Positions 24,457-33,571 of a stretch of DNA of 64,000 bases are shown in pieces. Position numbers and translations under genes: made by a program. Under the pieces are notes generated by a model, which was not told where the DNA came from, did no database searches, and saw nothing but the letters and a program-made list of their open reading frames with translations. This DNA is from Acidobacteriota bacterium (GTDB lineage Bacteria > Acidobacteriota > Terriglobia > UBA7540), in contig CADDZJ010000002.1 of the NCBI GenBank assembly GCA_902812415.1, forward strand, positions 62,001-126,000, in the 5' to 3' direction. Numbering within the stretch: the first letter of the stretch is position 1; every line of letters begins with the position of its first letter.

Positions 24457-25512
24457 GTGGCAAATATTTATCAGGTGGCGAAGCTGGCGAAGGTCTCTAC
24501 AGCGACTGTTTCGGCGGTGGTGAACAATCAGGACGTTGTGGAGGCAAAAACTCGGAAGCGGGTTCTGGCGGCGATCAAACAGCTTCACTACCAGCCAAAC
24601 CTCTATGCCAGCAACCTGGCCCGCGGCCGGACGCGCCTGCTGGGCCTGGTAGTCTCTGACATTGCCAATCCGTTCTTCGGGGAACTGGCCCACGTCATCC
24701 AGCAGGAAGCTCTGGCGCGCGGATACGAGGTGCTTCTTGCGACAACCGATTTTTCCAGCAAGCGATTGATCGCTTCGCTCAAACAGATGATCGGAATGAG
24801 AGCGGCCGGCGTCGCCATCATGACGTCCGAAATGCAAAAACAGGCGCTCGAACTTCTCCGATCTCATCATGCGCCCGCCGTCTTCGAAGATGTCGGCACG
24901 GCAGATCGCCACATCAGCAATCTGCGCATTGACTACGAGGGCGGCATTCTGAAAGCCGTTCGTTATCTGGTGGATTTAGGCCATCGGAACATTCTTTTCG
25001 TGAAGACTTACCCGGTGGGAGACGAACGCGGGATCAATTTCTTTTCCATCCGCCAGCGTTTTGAGGCTTTCCAGGCAGCAATCAAAAGCTTCAAAGCCCT
25101 CGGAGTTTCGCCCCAAATCGTGACTTACGGCGGACCAGGCCCCCTAGCGGGCCTGGGGGCGATTCGAAAGGCCTTATCGCAGTCGCGATTTACCGCCGCC
25201 GTAGCCATTGCCGATCCGCCCGCCCTGGGAATTCTCCGCGGGCTGCGCGAGGCGGGATTGTCTGTCCCCCGCGATGTCTCCGTGATCGGCTTTGACAACA
25301 CTTATCTCTGCGAGTATTTGAATCCTCCCCTCACCAGCGTGAATATCCCGCGCGCTCTCGTGGGGCATCTGGTGGTCGAAACGCTGCTGCGGATGATTGA
25401 AAACAACGAGCCTGGCCGCGAATTGCACGTCGAAACCGAATTGATCGTGCGCGAATCCACCGCCCCGCCGCCCAACAAGCGCGCAAACAGAGGAACCCGG
25501 CGCCATTCGTGA
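24457..25512 (+). CDS. LacI-family transcriptional regulator
   Basis: A sugar-responsive DNA-binding repressor or activator. The helix-turn-helix is at the extreme N-terminus (IYQVAKLAKVSTATVSAVVN, residues 4-23) and the hinge helix follows at about 48-58 (YASNLARGRT). A periplasmic-binding-protein-like effector domain fills residues 60-335, with the common GFDNTYLCEYLNPPLTSV segment near 270-290. Length (351) is normal. The start is a GTG at 24457, fixed by the position of the HTH. The gene is divergent from the TPR-receptor operon and convergent with the RhaT-like gene (54 bp between stops). The two palindromes in the upstream region make it the likely regulator of itself and of the leftward operon. 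The effector sugar is unknown. Confidence 0.9.
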   Translation: MANIYQVAKLAKVSTATVSAVVNNQDVVEAKTRKRVLAAIKQLHYQPNLYASNLARGRTRLLGLVVSDIANPFFGELAHVIQQEALARGYEVLLATTDFSSKRLIASLKQMIGMRAAGVAIMTSEMQKQALELLRSHHAPAVFEDVGTADRHISNLRIDYEGGILKAVRYLVDLGHRNILFVKTYPVGDERGINFFSIRQRFEAFQAAIKSFKALGVSPQIVTYGGPGPLAGLGAIRKALSQSRFTAAVAIADPPALGILRGLREAGLSVPRDVSVIGFDNTYLCEYLNPPLTSVNIPRALVGHLVVETLLRMIENNEPGRELHVETELIVRESTAPPPNKRANRGTRRHS

Positions 25513-25565
25513 CAGGCTTATTGATTGGGGCAACCGCCTGCCCGTTCTGCGCAGATTGGCTCACT

Positions 25566-26648
25566 TCACATGCAGGACGCCAGGGAAACCACGGCTCCAA
25601 GCAGCGCGCCAATGCCGCCTCCCAAAAGGACACGCGTCCGCCGCGAGCAATTTTGCCACTCGCCGGTAAAGAAGCCCAGCGCATTTCCCATCAGGATGAA
25701 CGCACACATGTAAAGTCCCCAGGCAACCCCTTTGGACGGATGATGACGCCCGCTGGCCCCCAATCCATACAAGAGCATGCCTCCGAAACCCAGGATGCCC
25801 ATGCCTGCGGTCAGCAGCCAGTTTCGCGCTGCGAATTTTCGCCAGAAAAAAGGGATGGAATGAAAGCGCAACCCACAACCCATACCATAAGCCAACGCAA
25901 TGAATCCGGCGCCCAAAGAAAGCGGAATCCAAACCACCAGCGGCGCGATGAGCGGGGTTGCGCCGAGCCGCATCGCGCCTTTAACCAGATCGTCGTTGAA
26001 ACTGAGCGCCAGCCCCATGCTGGCCGAAAACAAACCCGCAAAGATGGCAATGATCAAAGCCGCTGAAAAACTCAGGCGGGGGACAGGCATCACAAGGTCC
26101 AACGTTTGGGCATGCAGCAATTGCCGCTCCCGCTGCCGTCGCTCCCCGGCGCGGGAAAAGGCGATGCTGCCTGCAATGCACAGTGTTAAGCCCGCAACAA
26201 AGAGGATGGGATCCCTGGGATGACTGAGGCCCGGCCAGAATAACGGGAGCAACGCTCCGGCCAGGGTGGTAATCCCAAAGACCAGCGAGTAGGTGAATGA
26301 AAGTCCGAGGCTGGTGAGGCTGATGCCGTAGCCGATCCCTCCGATGCCCCAAAGGACGCCGAACAGAAAGAGCGCCGCCCATTGCCCGAAAGAAACACCG
26401 GCAAATGCATCTCGAAGCTTCGGCCAGTTCAAAGCCAGAAACGCGATCGGAAATATCAGATTGGCAGTTAATGCTTGCCCAACCCAGACGTGCTCCCAGC
26501 GCCAGCCGCGAAAATATCTCATGGGCCAGGCGAAGGATGCCTGCGTTATTCCCGCAAGCGCCAGAATGGCGATGCTGGCCTCGCCCCCGCTTCCCAGAGA
26601 AGGCATTTCCCCACCCCGCTTCCACAGCGAATGACGCCGCGCCGACAC
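25566..26648 (-). CDS. RhaT-like L-rhamnose/proton symporter family protein
   Basis: An inner-membrane sugar transporter of the drug/metabolite superfamily, with about ten hydrophobic segments over 360 residues. Segments match the RhaT pattern: FLFGVLWGIGGIGYGISLTSLGLS-type region (about 94-117), IFAGLFSASMGLALSFN (about 200-216) and a C-terminal EWQNCSRRTRVLLGGG. L-rhamnose is the substrate of the founding member; specificity here is inferred. Start at 26648 or the ATG at 26606 are both possible; the later one matches the usual RhaT N-terminus better. Downstream of a secreted GH38/PL4-like gene (49 bp gap), it may import sugars released by that enzyme. Confidence 0.8.
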   Translation of the reverse strand: MSARRHSLWKRGGEMPSLGSGGEASIAILALAGITQASFAWPMRYFRGWRWEHVWVGQALTANLIFPIAFLALNWPKLRDAFAGVSFGQWAALFLFGVLWGIGGIGYGISLTSLGLSFTYSLVFGITTLAGALLPLFWPGLSHPRDPILFVAGLTLCIAGSIAFSRAGERRQRERQLLHAQTLDLVMPVPRLSFSAALIIAIFAGLFSASMGLALSFNDDLVKGAMRLGATPLIAPLVVWIPLSLGAGFIALAYGMGCGLRFHSIPFFWRKFAARNWLLTAGMGILGFGGMLLYGLGASGRHHPSKGVAWGLYMCAFILMGNALGFFTGEWQNCSRRTRVLLGGGIGALLGAVVSLASCM

Positions 26649-26697
26649 GCCGGCGCGCGCATGCGAATCTTCGCTTCCGTCATCAAACTATCGGAGA

Positions 26698-29600
26698 TTA
26701 TAGCTTGGGAACGCCTTCTACGCGGAGAGTCAGGATTTGGAAAGGCCTTACTGAGAAGTGGACGCTGTCGGACGATACTGACAGCGCCTGCTGATTTTGC
26801 TCAACGGCATTCGACTGCCAGGCAGAGGTGATTTCCAGGTGCGGAATCTGAACGCTTACCGCGCTTTCTTTCCCGGCCGTCTCGACAAAGCGCAGGATAG
26901 TTCCCTGGTTGTTTTCAGCGCGTTTCCAGTCAACCAGCACCACGTCGGGCTGGTTAGTCTCCAGGAAACTGCCTTCCACTCCGCTGAGAGGCGCAGGGCG
27001 GCTCACCGCCTTATCATTCGGAATGATTTCATTCACTTCCAGCGGCGTCATTTCCGCCCATCCCAACCGGCTCAGCGCAGCGGGGCTGATATTTTGGCCG
27101 CTGGTCACAACGTAACGGAAAGTAAAGTCTCCGCCCTGGTCAGCCCGATAGTTAGTGAACCAATAGTTGTTCATGGCATAAGAGAAAATCGCGCCCTTGC
27201 GTGGGCCAAAAGATAAGGGCCACGTGCCGCGCACAATATCGCCCAGCGTCACCAGGGGAGCGTCCACCGGAACGATTGCGACGGTGGTCCCATCCTGTTG
27301 CGCCTCAATCCAGTGTTGCACTGAAAACCACTCCTTCCCCGCCCCAGGCAACTGATCGTGAGCGGGATCGACATACCCGTTTTGAATCTCGTAACGGAAT
27401 TGCGGATGGTCCATCGAGAATGGGAACGCGAAATAGACGCCTTCTTTCGCATCCACAGCGTTTTTATGAACGCGGTTGATAAACCCGATCTTCTTCTGGC
27501 CATCGAAAAGAATGATCTCAGTATCAATGCGGGGCGTATTGGTTGCCGAGCTTTCGAGCCGCGCGACCGCCCCGAAAGGCTCGCGCGTTACCGAGACGAG
27601 ACGCCCTGCCGCCGCTCCACGAATGGTAAGTTGCGGAACGGGCAATCCGGGATAGTTATAGATCAGGCTATTCATGGAAGGCTGGTCGCCACCCGTCACA
27701 TAAAGATACTGGTCAAAGCGGTAGGCGCTCGACGCGTCAACCAAATCTTTTTGCAACGCTTTGTCGTAAATGCTCTTCACGGCGCCACTGTCGGGGTCGA
27801 GCGCGATGCGATAGTATTCGTTTTCCATGACCTCTGCCGCACTCGTTTGCGGAGCGGGGGGCTTGGAAGCGGCTTTCTTCAAGGCATAGCATCGATAACC
27901 CACCGAGGGGATATCGCTCGCCATAAAGCGCACACGCTGATAGGCATCGCCGGTTGAGAGGACTTCATACGGTACGGCCTGCTGGGTTGAGAGATCCACG
28001 ATTTCGTCACCTTTGGGAAGGTCCATCTCAACCAGACCGCTTCGTCGCCAATTGAGCGGATTAAACACCACCCAGGTGCCGCTTGGATCGTGAATCGATG
28101 CCGCAATCACCGCCATGTTGCGATCCAGAATATATTCCAGATCGTGGCGGGCGCGAATTGCGAACGCATCTTTCACCGCCAGTTGGCGAATGGATTCCTG
28201 GCTGCGCGGATTGGATACGCTGCCCGCGGCTCCCCAGGTGTGCTCATCAAAAAGAATCAGGTTGCGCCACATCTGGCGAAGGATCCCCTCCTCCGGCTTC
28301 ACGTGAGGGTTCAAAAGAGAACTTAACGTGGCAATCTTCTCAGCGGAGAGCGCCCGCTGCTCGCTTTCGCGGTTCATCGCCGCAAAGTAGGCGTCGGAGA
28401 CGATGCCGTCTTCCCAGTAAGGCCCGCCATCACCACGAATCACAGGAATGGAATTGCCCTCTTCCTGGGCAATCGCCTGGAGCGCGCTGCTGAAATCGGT
28501 ATAGACCAGCTTGGGATAAGCATAGATTTTATTCCACGCGCCCACGAAGGTCGCTTGCTGAGGAAAGAGATCTGAGTTTTCCCACTGTGCGCCGAAAAGT
28601 AATACTGAACTGGGCTTGTACTCCTTCGTGGAATACACCTGCAGGAATCTCGGCAGGGCGTCATGCCCGATCATCACGCGGGGCGGCAATCCGAAAAATT
28701 GTCCCACCTGTCCGTAGCTGTCCGAATACCACATCAGAACTTTGCCGCCGTCGGGGCCTTCCCACCAGAAGGGCGACCCTTCCTGCAGATGGCTCTGATT
28801 CAAAATCGGCCCGCGAATCTGGTCGCATCCGGCCAGGAAATATTTCAGTCCCGCCGCTGCCAATACCGATGCGTAAGACCAACTATACGAAGGCACATCG
28901 GTGATGTTGGCGTAATCAAACTCCTTCCCGTGTTGCTGATCGAACCTGAAACTCGGATAAAGCGAGCGAATCAAGGTCTCAACCGTCGGGAAGCCGGTGA
29001 GGAGATTGGCATATTGTGCCGGGATGAAGATCTTCTTTTCCTGAATCGCCTGCAAAAGCCTCTGCCGGTCGCTCGCGCTCCTTCCGGCGAAAAATTGCTG
29101 AAGCACCCAATATCCATCGGGGCTGTAGCGGAAATTCGGATTCTTCTGGATCATCTCCATCGCTTCATCCAGAACGCGGCTCTGCACCTCAGCCACCTTC
29201 GCTTGATAATCGGTATAGCCCACGTCCAGATGCTCGTGGGGAACCACCAGCACGGTCCACTTCCTGGCAGGATTCAAGGTTTCTCTGAAATGGCGCGAGC
29301 GCCCGCGGAGAGCCACGGTTAATTCCGCGGAGGTTGAAGAGGAAAATTCGGGCACGGCAAATTCCACTCGTTGCTCGCCAAAATCGCGGTCAGGCAAGAG
29401 ACTCTGTGTGAATTTCTGATGGCCTACCGTCAATACGACACGCCCCTGATTGGAGGATGCATTGTGGTCTACGAATACATCCACAATCTCCGTAAGCTGG
29501 TTATCCTTGTTTTGGTAAAAAATTGTAGGCTGAATTTGAGCCCTGATTTTGCCAGGGTCAAATTTCTCTTGAGGGTCCTGATCCAACTCCAGAGCGTCGT

Positions 29601-30174
29601 AGACGATCCCCGGATTGCTGGCATCATCACGCTGGTTGGGTTCATCGATGGCGGTCAGCACCAGGCGGTTGGTTCCAGTTCGGAGAAAGCGCAAGGGAAG
29701 TTCTACCTCCGCCGTATCGTTCCAATATTTAGACCCCGGCACGTCGTTCCATTGTGGACGCTGATACGCCCAACCCCGATGGCCGTTGATATCAATTTGC
29801 AGCATCGAAAGGCGCTGGGTCTGAATCACCATCCCCACTTTCAGACGATAGACGCCCCTGGGAGTCTCCTTTAGATCAAACTGAATGGTGTAGGGATGAG
29901 GATGGTATCCCGCCTTGCCGTTTGACGTTCCAGGCTGAAACGCGGGCCAGTCTTTTTTAGGATTGCTCTGGCCTACAATATAGACGATCGGATTTTTGGG
30001 ATAGCTCAGCCCGAACAGAGGCGGCCCGACACTGCCTTGATTGAACTCCATCGATGAGTGGTCGAATTTCCCAATCTGCCAAAGCGTTCTCGGCGCCGCG
30101 CTGATCCACACGCACGAACCCAGGATCACCGTTAGAAGGAATAAAAGCCAAAGAACCCGACTTGTTACTTTCAT
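26698..30174 (-). CDS. Secreted GH38-type alpha-mannosidase-like protein with PL4-like N-terminal module
   Basis: The protein has a signal peptide (about residues 5-27), then a PL4 domain III-like beta module (about 30-200; for example WQIGKFDH and VYDALELD) as found in rhamnogalacturonan lyases. After a linker comes a GH38 domain starting at KWTVLVVPHEHLDVGYTD (305-322). His313/His315/Asp317 are the likely zinc ligands and Asp426 in NITDVPSYSW is the likely nucleophile. The C-terminal GH38 beta domains follow, with NNYWFTNYRADQGG conserved near residue 1025. GH38 enzymes cleave alpha-mannosides; the actual substrate here is unknown and the lyase-like module probably only binds. It is followed 49 bp later by the RhaT-like symporter. 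The catalytic machinery appears complete, unlike that of the related gene at 40640. Confidence 0.85.
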   Translation of the reverse strand: MKVTSRVLWLLFLLTVILGSCVWISAAPRTLWQIGKFDHSSMEFNQGSVGPPLFGLSYPKNPIVYIVGQSNPKKDWPAFQPGTSNGKAGYHPHPYTIQFDLKETPRGVYRLKVGMVIQTQRLSMLQIDINGHRGWAYQRPQWNDVPGSKYWNDTAEVELPLRFLRTGTNRLVLTAIDEPNQRDDASNPGIVYDALELDQDPQEKFDPGKIRAQIQPTIFYQNKDNQLTEIVDVFVDHNASSNQGRVVLTVGHQKFTQSLLPDRDFGEQRVEFAVPEFSSSTSAELTVALRGRSRHFRETLNPARKWTVLVVPHEHLDVGYTDYQAKVAEVQSRVLDEAMEMIQKNPNFRYSPDGYWVLQQFFAGRSASDRQRLLQAIQEKKIFIPAQYANLLTGFPTVETLIRSLYPSFRFDQQHGKEFDYANITDVPSYSWSYASVLAAAGLKYFLAGCDQIRGPILNQSHLQEGSPFWWEGPDGGKVLMWYSDSYGQVGQFFGLPPRVMIGHDALPRFLQVYSTKEYKPSSVLLFGAQWENSDLFPQQATFVGAWNKIYAYPKLVYTDFSSALQAIAQEEGNSIPVIRGDGGPYWEDGIVSDAYFAAMNRESEQRALSAEKIATLSSLLNPHVKPEEGILRQMWRNLILFDEHTWGAAGSVSNPRSQESIRQLAVKDAFAIRARHDLEYILDRNMAVIAASIHDPSGTWVVFNPLNWRRSGLVEMDLPKGDEIVDLSTQQAVPYEVLSTGDAYQRVRFMASDIPSVGYRCYALKKAASKPPAPQTSAAEVMENEYYRIALDPDSGAVKSIYDKALQKDLVDASSAYRFDQYLYVTGGDQPSMNSLIYNYPGLPVPQLTIRGAAAGRLVSVTREPFGAVARLESSATNTPRIDTEIILFDGQKKIGFINRVHKNAVDAKEGVYFAFPFSMDHPQFRYEIQNGYVDPAHDQLPGAGKEWFSVQHWIEAQQDGTTVAIVPVDAPLVTLGDIVRGTWPLSFGPRKGAIFSYAMNNYWFTNYRADQGGDFTFRYVVTSGQNISPAALSRLGWAEMTPLEVNEIIPNDKAVSRPAPLSGVEGSFLETNQPDVVLVDWKRAENNQGTILRFVETAGKESAVSVQIPHLEITSAWQSNAVEQNQQALSVSSDSVHFSVRPFQILTLRVEGVPKL

Positions 30175-30239
30175 CTCCGCTGCCTCAACTCCTTCTAAGC
30201 TTGGTTTGCTTCATTGTCTTGAACAAAAGAGGCGGGAAT

Positions 30240-30318
30240 TCAACCCCGCCGAAGTCTTCCCCCTTTCGAGAGAAGCGCGGAAGGCCGGGGAGGGGTTGGG
30301 CCTTCTCGGCGGGGTTGA
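30240..30318. repeat. 13-bp inverted repeat with GC-rich centre
   Basis: TCAACCCCGCCGA at 30240-30252 and TCGGCGGGGTTGA at 30306-30318 are exact complements, 53 bases apart. It may be a REP-type hairpin between two transcription units. Confidence 0.5.
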
Positions 30319-30394
30319 GATCACGCCCCTTCAGTCGAGTGAAACGTCTAAGGTTCGCCTGCACAACGGAGCCACAACGGCTGCCCTTACGCAG

Positions 30395-30422
30395 TCTTTA
30401 TAAAATAATGCCCGCCGGGCAT
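30395..30422 (-). terminator. Terminator after the CoA-transferase run
   Basis: The hairpin ATGCCC-GCC-GGGCAT (30408-30422) is followed on the minus strand by TTATTTTAT (30407-30399). It lies about 60 bp after the stop codon of the type III CoA-transferase gene. The stem is short (6-7 bp), so strength is moderate. Confidence 0.55.
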
Positions 30423-30480
30423 CGCTTTCAACCTGAATCTTTATCTAATTTACTCGATAAAGCTCCGCGCGGGCAGGTTC

Positions 30481-31656
30481 CTATATCACTTTATCTTTGC
30501 GAAACTCCGCAATCGTTTCTTTGCTGTAACCCAATTCCCTCAAAATCTCCTCCGTGTGCTCGCCCAACAGAGGCGGCCTTCGGATGGCGGTTGGGGTACG
30601 GCTGAACTTGATGGGAGGCGCGATGGTGCGAAATTTTTCCGCGCGCGGATGATCAAAGCCAATAATAGTTTGATTGTGCCGCACCTGAGGATCGATTTCC
30701 ACTTCGGAAAAGCGATGAACGGGCGCCGCCCAGATATCCGCCACCATAAATATTTCCATTAACTCGGCAGTCGTTCGTCGCTCGAACGCCGGATCAAGCT
30801 TCAGCTTTACCTCGTCGCGATTTTCGATCACGTTGCGGGAATCGTTTCCGGCAAAACCTTCCACTCCCACGAGTTCCGCAATCTTGCCGATGGGCATCAT
30901 GGCCACCGCGATGTACCCATCGCGCGTCTTATAAATCCCCATCGGCGCGCCCACATAAGGATGCCCGATGCCTGCCGCGCTGCGCTGAGGCTCAATGCCC
31001 GAATTGAGATATAAAGTCAATTCCTGGGTTGCAAGGCTCATAATAGAACTCAATAGATTGACGTCTATCCGCTGTCCCAAGCCCGTCTTCTGCCTTTCCG
31101 CAAGCGCTGCAAGCACGCCGATGACGATATGAAGCGCGGCGGTCAAGTCGGCGATCCCAATCCCCGTCGGCATTGGCGGATCGGAAGCCGAGCCGTTCAG
31201 CATCAAGACGCCTGCAACAGATTGCGCCAGCATATCCTGGCCTGGACGTGCGCGATACGGGCCGTCCTGCCCCCATCCGCAACTGGCGCAATAGATCAAC
31301 TGAGGGTGAATTTGAGAGAGCGCCTCATAACCCAGCCCCAATCGTTCCATCACGCCGGGCCGGAAGTTTTCAACCAGAATGTCGCTCGATTGAATAATGC
31401 GCAGAGCAATCTCTTTTCCTCGCGGGTCCTTCAAATTCAGCGTGATGCTTCGTTTGGCGCGGTTGAACGTCAGAAAAGACACGCTTTCGCCATTGATATA
31501 GCGGTCATAAATCGACCAATTGCGCTGCCAATCTCCGCCCAGAGGCTCGATCTTGATAATGTCAGCGCCCATGTCCCCGAGCATCTGGGTTGCGCTTGGC
31601 CCCTGCACGAGTTGACTGAAATCGGCTACCCGAATGCCTTCCAGCGGTCCACCCAA
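30481..31656 (-). CDS. Type III CoA-transferase (CaiB/BaiF family)
   Basis: It moves CoA between carboxylic acids in the cytoplasm by the type III mechanism. The family opening IRVADFSQLVQGPSATQMLGD (about residues 8-28) and NRAKRSITLNLKDPRG (65-80) are clear, and the catalytic aspartate is Asp141 in PGQDMLAQ. Length (391) is typical. It follows the type I CoA-transferase gene by 39 bp and the SDR gene before it, so the three probably form one operon that activates and oxidises an organic acid. The donor and acceptor acids cannot be told from sequence. A terminator follows at 30408. Confidence 0.88.
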   Translation of the reverse strand: MGGPLEGIRVADFSQLVQGPSATQMLGDMGADIIKIEPLGGDWQRNWSIYDRYINGESVSFLTFNRAKRSITLNLKDPRGKEIALRIIQSSDILVENFRPGVMERLGLGYEALSQIHPQLIYCASCGWGQDGPYRARPGQDMLAQSVAGVLMLNGSASDPPMPTGIGIADLTAALHIVIGVLAALAERQKTGLGQRIDVNLLSSIMSLATQELTLYLNSGIEPQRSAAGIGHPYVGAPMGIYKTRDGYIAVAMMPIGKIAELVGVEGFAGNDSRNVIENRDEVKLKLDPAFERRTTAELMEIFMVADIWAAPVHRFSEVEIDPQVRHNQTIIGFDHPRAEKFRTIAPPIKFSRTPTAIRRPPLLGEHTEEILRELGYSKETIAEFRKDKVI

Positions 31657-31695
31657 TTCCTTTCCTCCTCGTCGATTCGTCCGGACGGGCCTGGC

Positions 31696-33510
31696 TTAAA
31701 CAGCAGCTCGCTTTCCGGTCAACTCATTCACCATCGCCTCTTCAGCTTGCAGAATGCGCTCGATCAGGGTGAGGCGTTCCCTGCCGGAAATGAATTCCAA
31801 TTTGCGTATCCCCAGAGGGTCCACCTCATTGCGAATCAGGCGCAACTCTTCCAAAGAGGGCGGCAAGGTTACGGGAAGCGGCGCCGCAACCAGAAATTGG
31901 CCCGCGGATTGCTTCCGAACTTCTTCCAAACTTACTTGCGGATGAATGCTCACCAGCCGGAATCGCCGCTCGTCAGAATTCAACTCAAAAATGCCCAGAT
32001 CGGAAATCAGGCGCACCTTTCCGGGCTGCAATCCGGCGGCAAGACGCTCACTATCGCTCACTAGGCCGCGCGCCGCTGTGCAAAATGTGACTTTCTCGAC
32101 GAAGCGCTCCGGTGAGTGTCGGGCAAGATAAAGCACAAAATTCTGATGCAGGTTGGCGACATCGGCCATGCCGCCCTGCCCCGGCAAGCGCAACCGTTTC
32201 CCTTGCCCTTCAATCCAGGCATTATTCGTGCGGCCTTGAGCGTCAATCTGAGCCACGGTAATCACTTCATGCGTGATTCGCCCGGACTGATAATACCAAT
32301 GATAAGTCTCATCACCGCCCCAGCAAGCCTTCGCCGTTTCATACTCCAGCGGCTCCGCCAGGGTGAGAGTCATGGGATGAGGCGCAATATCAATAAAGCC
32401 GCCATTCAATGCGATCAGCGTCAACCCCGGCGCGTGAGTTCGCTTGGCAAGCAGATAAGAAACCATCGCCAAAGGCGAAACTGATCCAACCGAACAAATG
32501 CTCGTATTTTCATATTCACGGGCCAAACACACCGCCAGAAGTTCATCCGGGGTGTACGGCGCATTTTCCTCAATCTTCAACCCGGGGCGACTTAATCGCG
32601 ATGGTGTTAAATCCCGACATGAGGCCCGCGCAGCCTGCGCCAGAAACTTCTGCCTTGGCTCATCGCACACGAAGATTCGATCTCTGCGGGAAGTGATCAA
32701 GCCTTTGCACTCAGAATTCTTTTCCGCACGCGAGGATGCCGTGGACTTTCGGCGAGCCTGCTCCGCGCGAACATAGCTCAGGAGCCGGGAATAATCAGTG
32801 GTGTAATAGGGCAGGCAGGAGGCGGGGTAAGCTCCATAGGGAGCGCGAGCCACCGCCGAAACAAAAGTCCGTGGCAAGACAAATGAGCGCGGAACGCGCC
32901 CGATTTCACCCGCTTCCACGATCTCTTCCACCGTAACCAGCGTTTTTTTCGCCGCGCCGATCAGGCTCAGATCAAGTCCCCGCGCTCCCTGAATTTCCAC
33001 GTTGCCCTCTCGGTCGGCCCGCTGCGCGTGCAATAGCAGCACATCCACATCCAATCGCCGCGCCTGGCCTAACGGCTCACCTGTAAAGGGAGATTTCGTG
33101 GCTCGCCAAAAATCACCCTTTCGCATTAAATCCGATCCGAACGGCAGTTGAAACGGCATCTCCGGCAGGTTGAATTGAGCCGCCTTCAACCCTTCAATCA
33201 TGGCCAAGGCTGACCATTCCTCAACTTCGATAGTTTCCTTTTCCAAGGCTTCTCGAAAACGCGGCGCGAGCCCGAAAATATCGAGGCTCGAAAAGCAGAA
33301 GATCAATTTCTTGATGGCCTGCGCCTCAAGAAACATTTCCAAAGCCAGCCCACCGCCCCAACTGACAAAGGTGAAATCGCGCTGACCGGAGTTCAGCACT
33401 TCCTCAATCAAAGCAACAGGCAGCCGAGCGAAATGGACTCCGCCAATGCCCAGACGTATTCCACTCGGAACACTCGAAGCCAACTCATTCAAACTTACAA
33501 TTTCCGCCAT
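31696..33510 (-). CDS. Fused alpha-beta type I CoA-transferase-like protein (IpdAB-like)
   Basis: A 604-residue protein with two CoA-transferase family I halves in one chain. The alpha-like half (about 1-240) has the RLGIGGVHFARLPVALIEE opening and EVEEWSALAMIEGLKAA. The beta-like half (about 330-590) begins with YTPDELLAVCLAREYENTS and contains GQGGMADVANLH and FCTAARGLV. A linker of about 80 residues joins them. The usual beta-subunit catalytic E-N-G motif is not evident; the matching place reads ALNGGFID. IpdAB-type enzymes lack that glutamate and act as CoA-dependent hydrolases, so a ring-opening hydrolase role is as likely as transfer. It lies between the SDR and type III transferase genes, with gaps of 61 and 39 bp. 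Confidence 0.75.
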   Translation of the reverse strand: MAEIVSLNELASSVPSGIRLGIGGVHFARLPVALIEEVLNSGQRDFTFVSWGGGLALEMFLEAQAIKKLIFCFSSLDIFGLAPRFREALEKETIEVEEWSALAMIEGLKAAQFNLPEMPFQLPFGSDLMRKGDFWRATKSPFTGEPLGQARRLDVDVLLLHAQRADREGNVEIQGARGLDLSLIGAAKKTLVTVEEIVEAGEIGRVPRSFVLPRTFVSAVARAPYGAYPASCLPYYTTDYSRLLSYVRAEQARRKSTASSRAEKNSECKGLITSRRDRIFVCDEPRQKFLAQAARASCRDLTPSRLSRPGLKIEENAPYTPDELLAVCLAREYENTSICSVGSVSPLAMVSYLLAKRTHAPGLTLIALNGGFIDIAPHPMTLTLAEPLEYETAKACWGGDETYHWYYQSGRITHEVITVAQIDAQGRTNNAWIEGQGKRLRLPGQGGMADVANLHQNFVLYLARHSPERFVEKVTFCTAARGLVSDSERLAAGLQPGKVRLISDLGIFELNSDERRFRLVSIHPQVSLEEVRKQSAGQFLVAAPLPVTLPPSLEELRLIRNEVDPLGIRKLEFISGRERLTLIERILQAEEAMVNELTGKRAAV

Positions 33511-33571
33511 AGAAACTCGTTCAGACCATGCAACAGGACGAATCCGATCCCGCGCTTAACCCACAAGACAT

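Larger units (their letters stand above)
30175..30480. other. Intergenic region before the GH38 gene
   Basis: No gene seen. It holds a 13-bp perfect inverted repeat, TCAACCCCGCCGA (30240-30252) and its complement (30306-30318), enclosing a GC-rich stretch, plus the terminator at 30395-30422. No convincing promoter for the GH38 gene was found. Confidence 0.5.
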
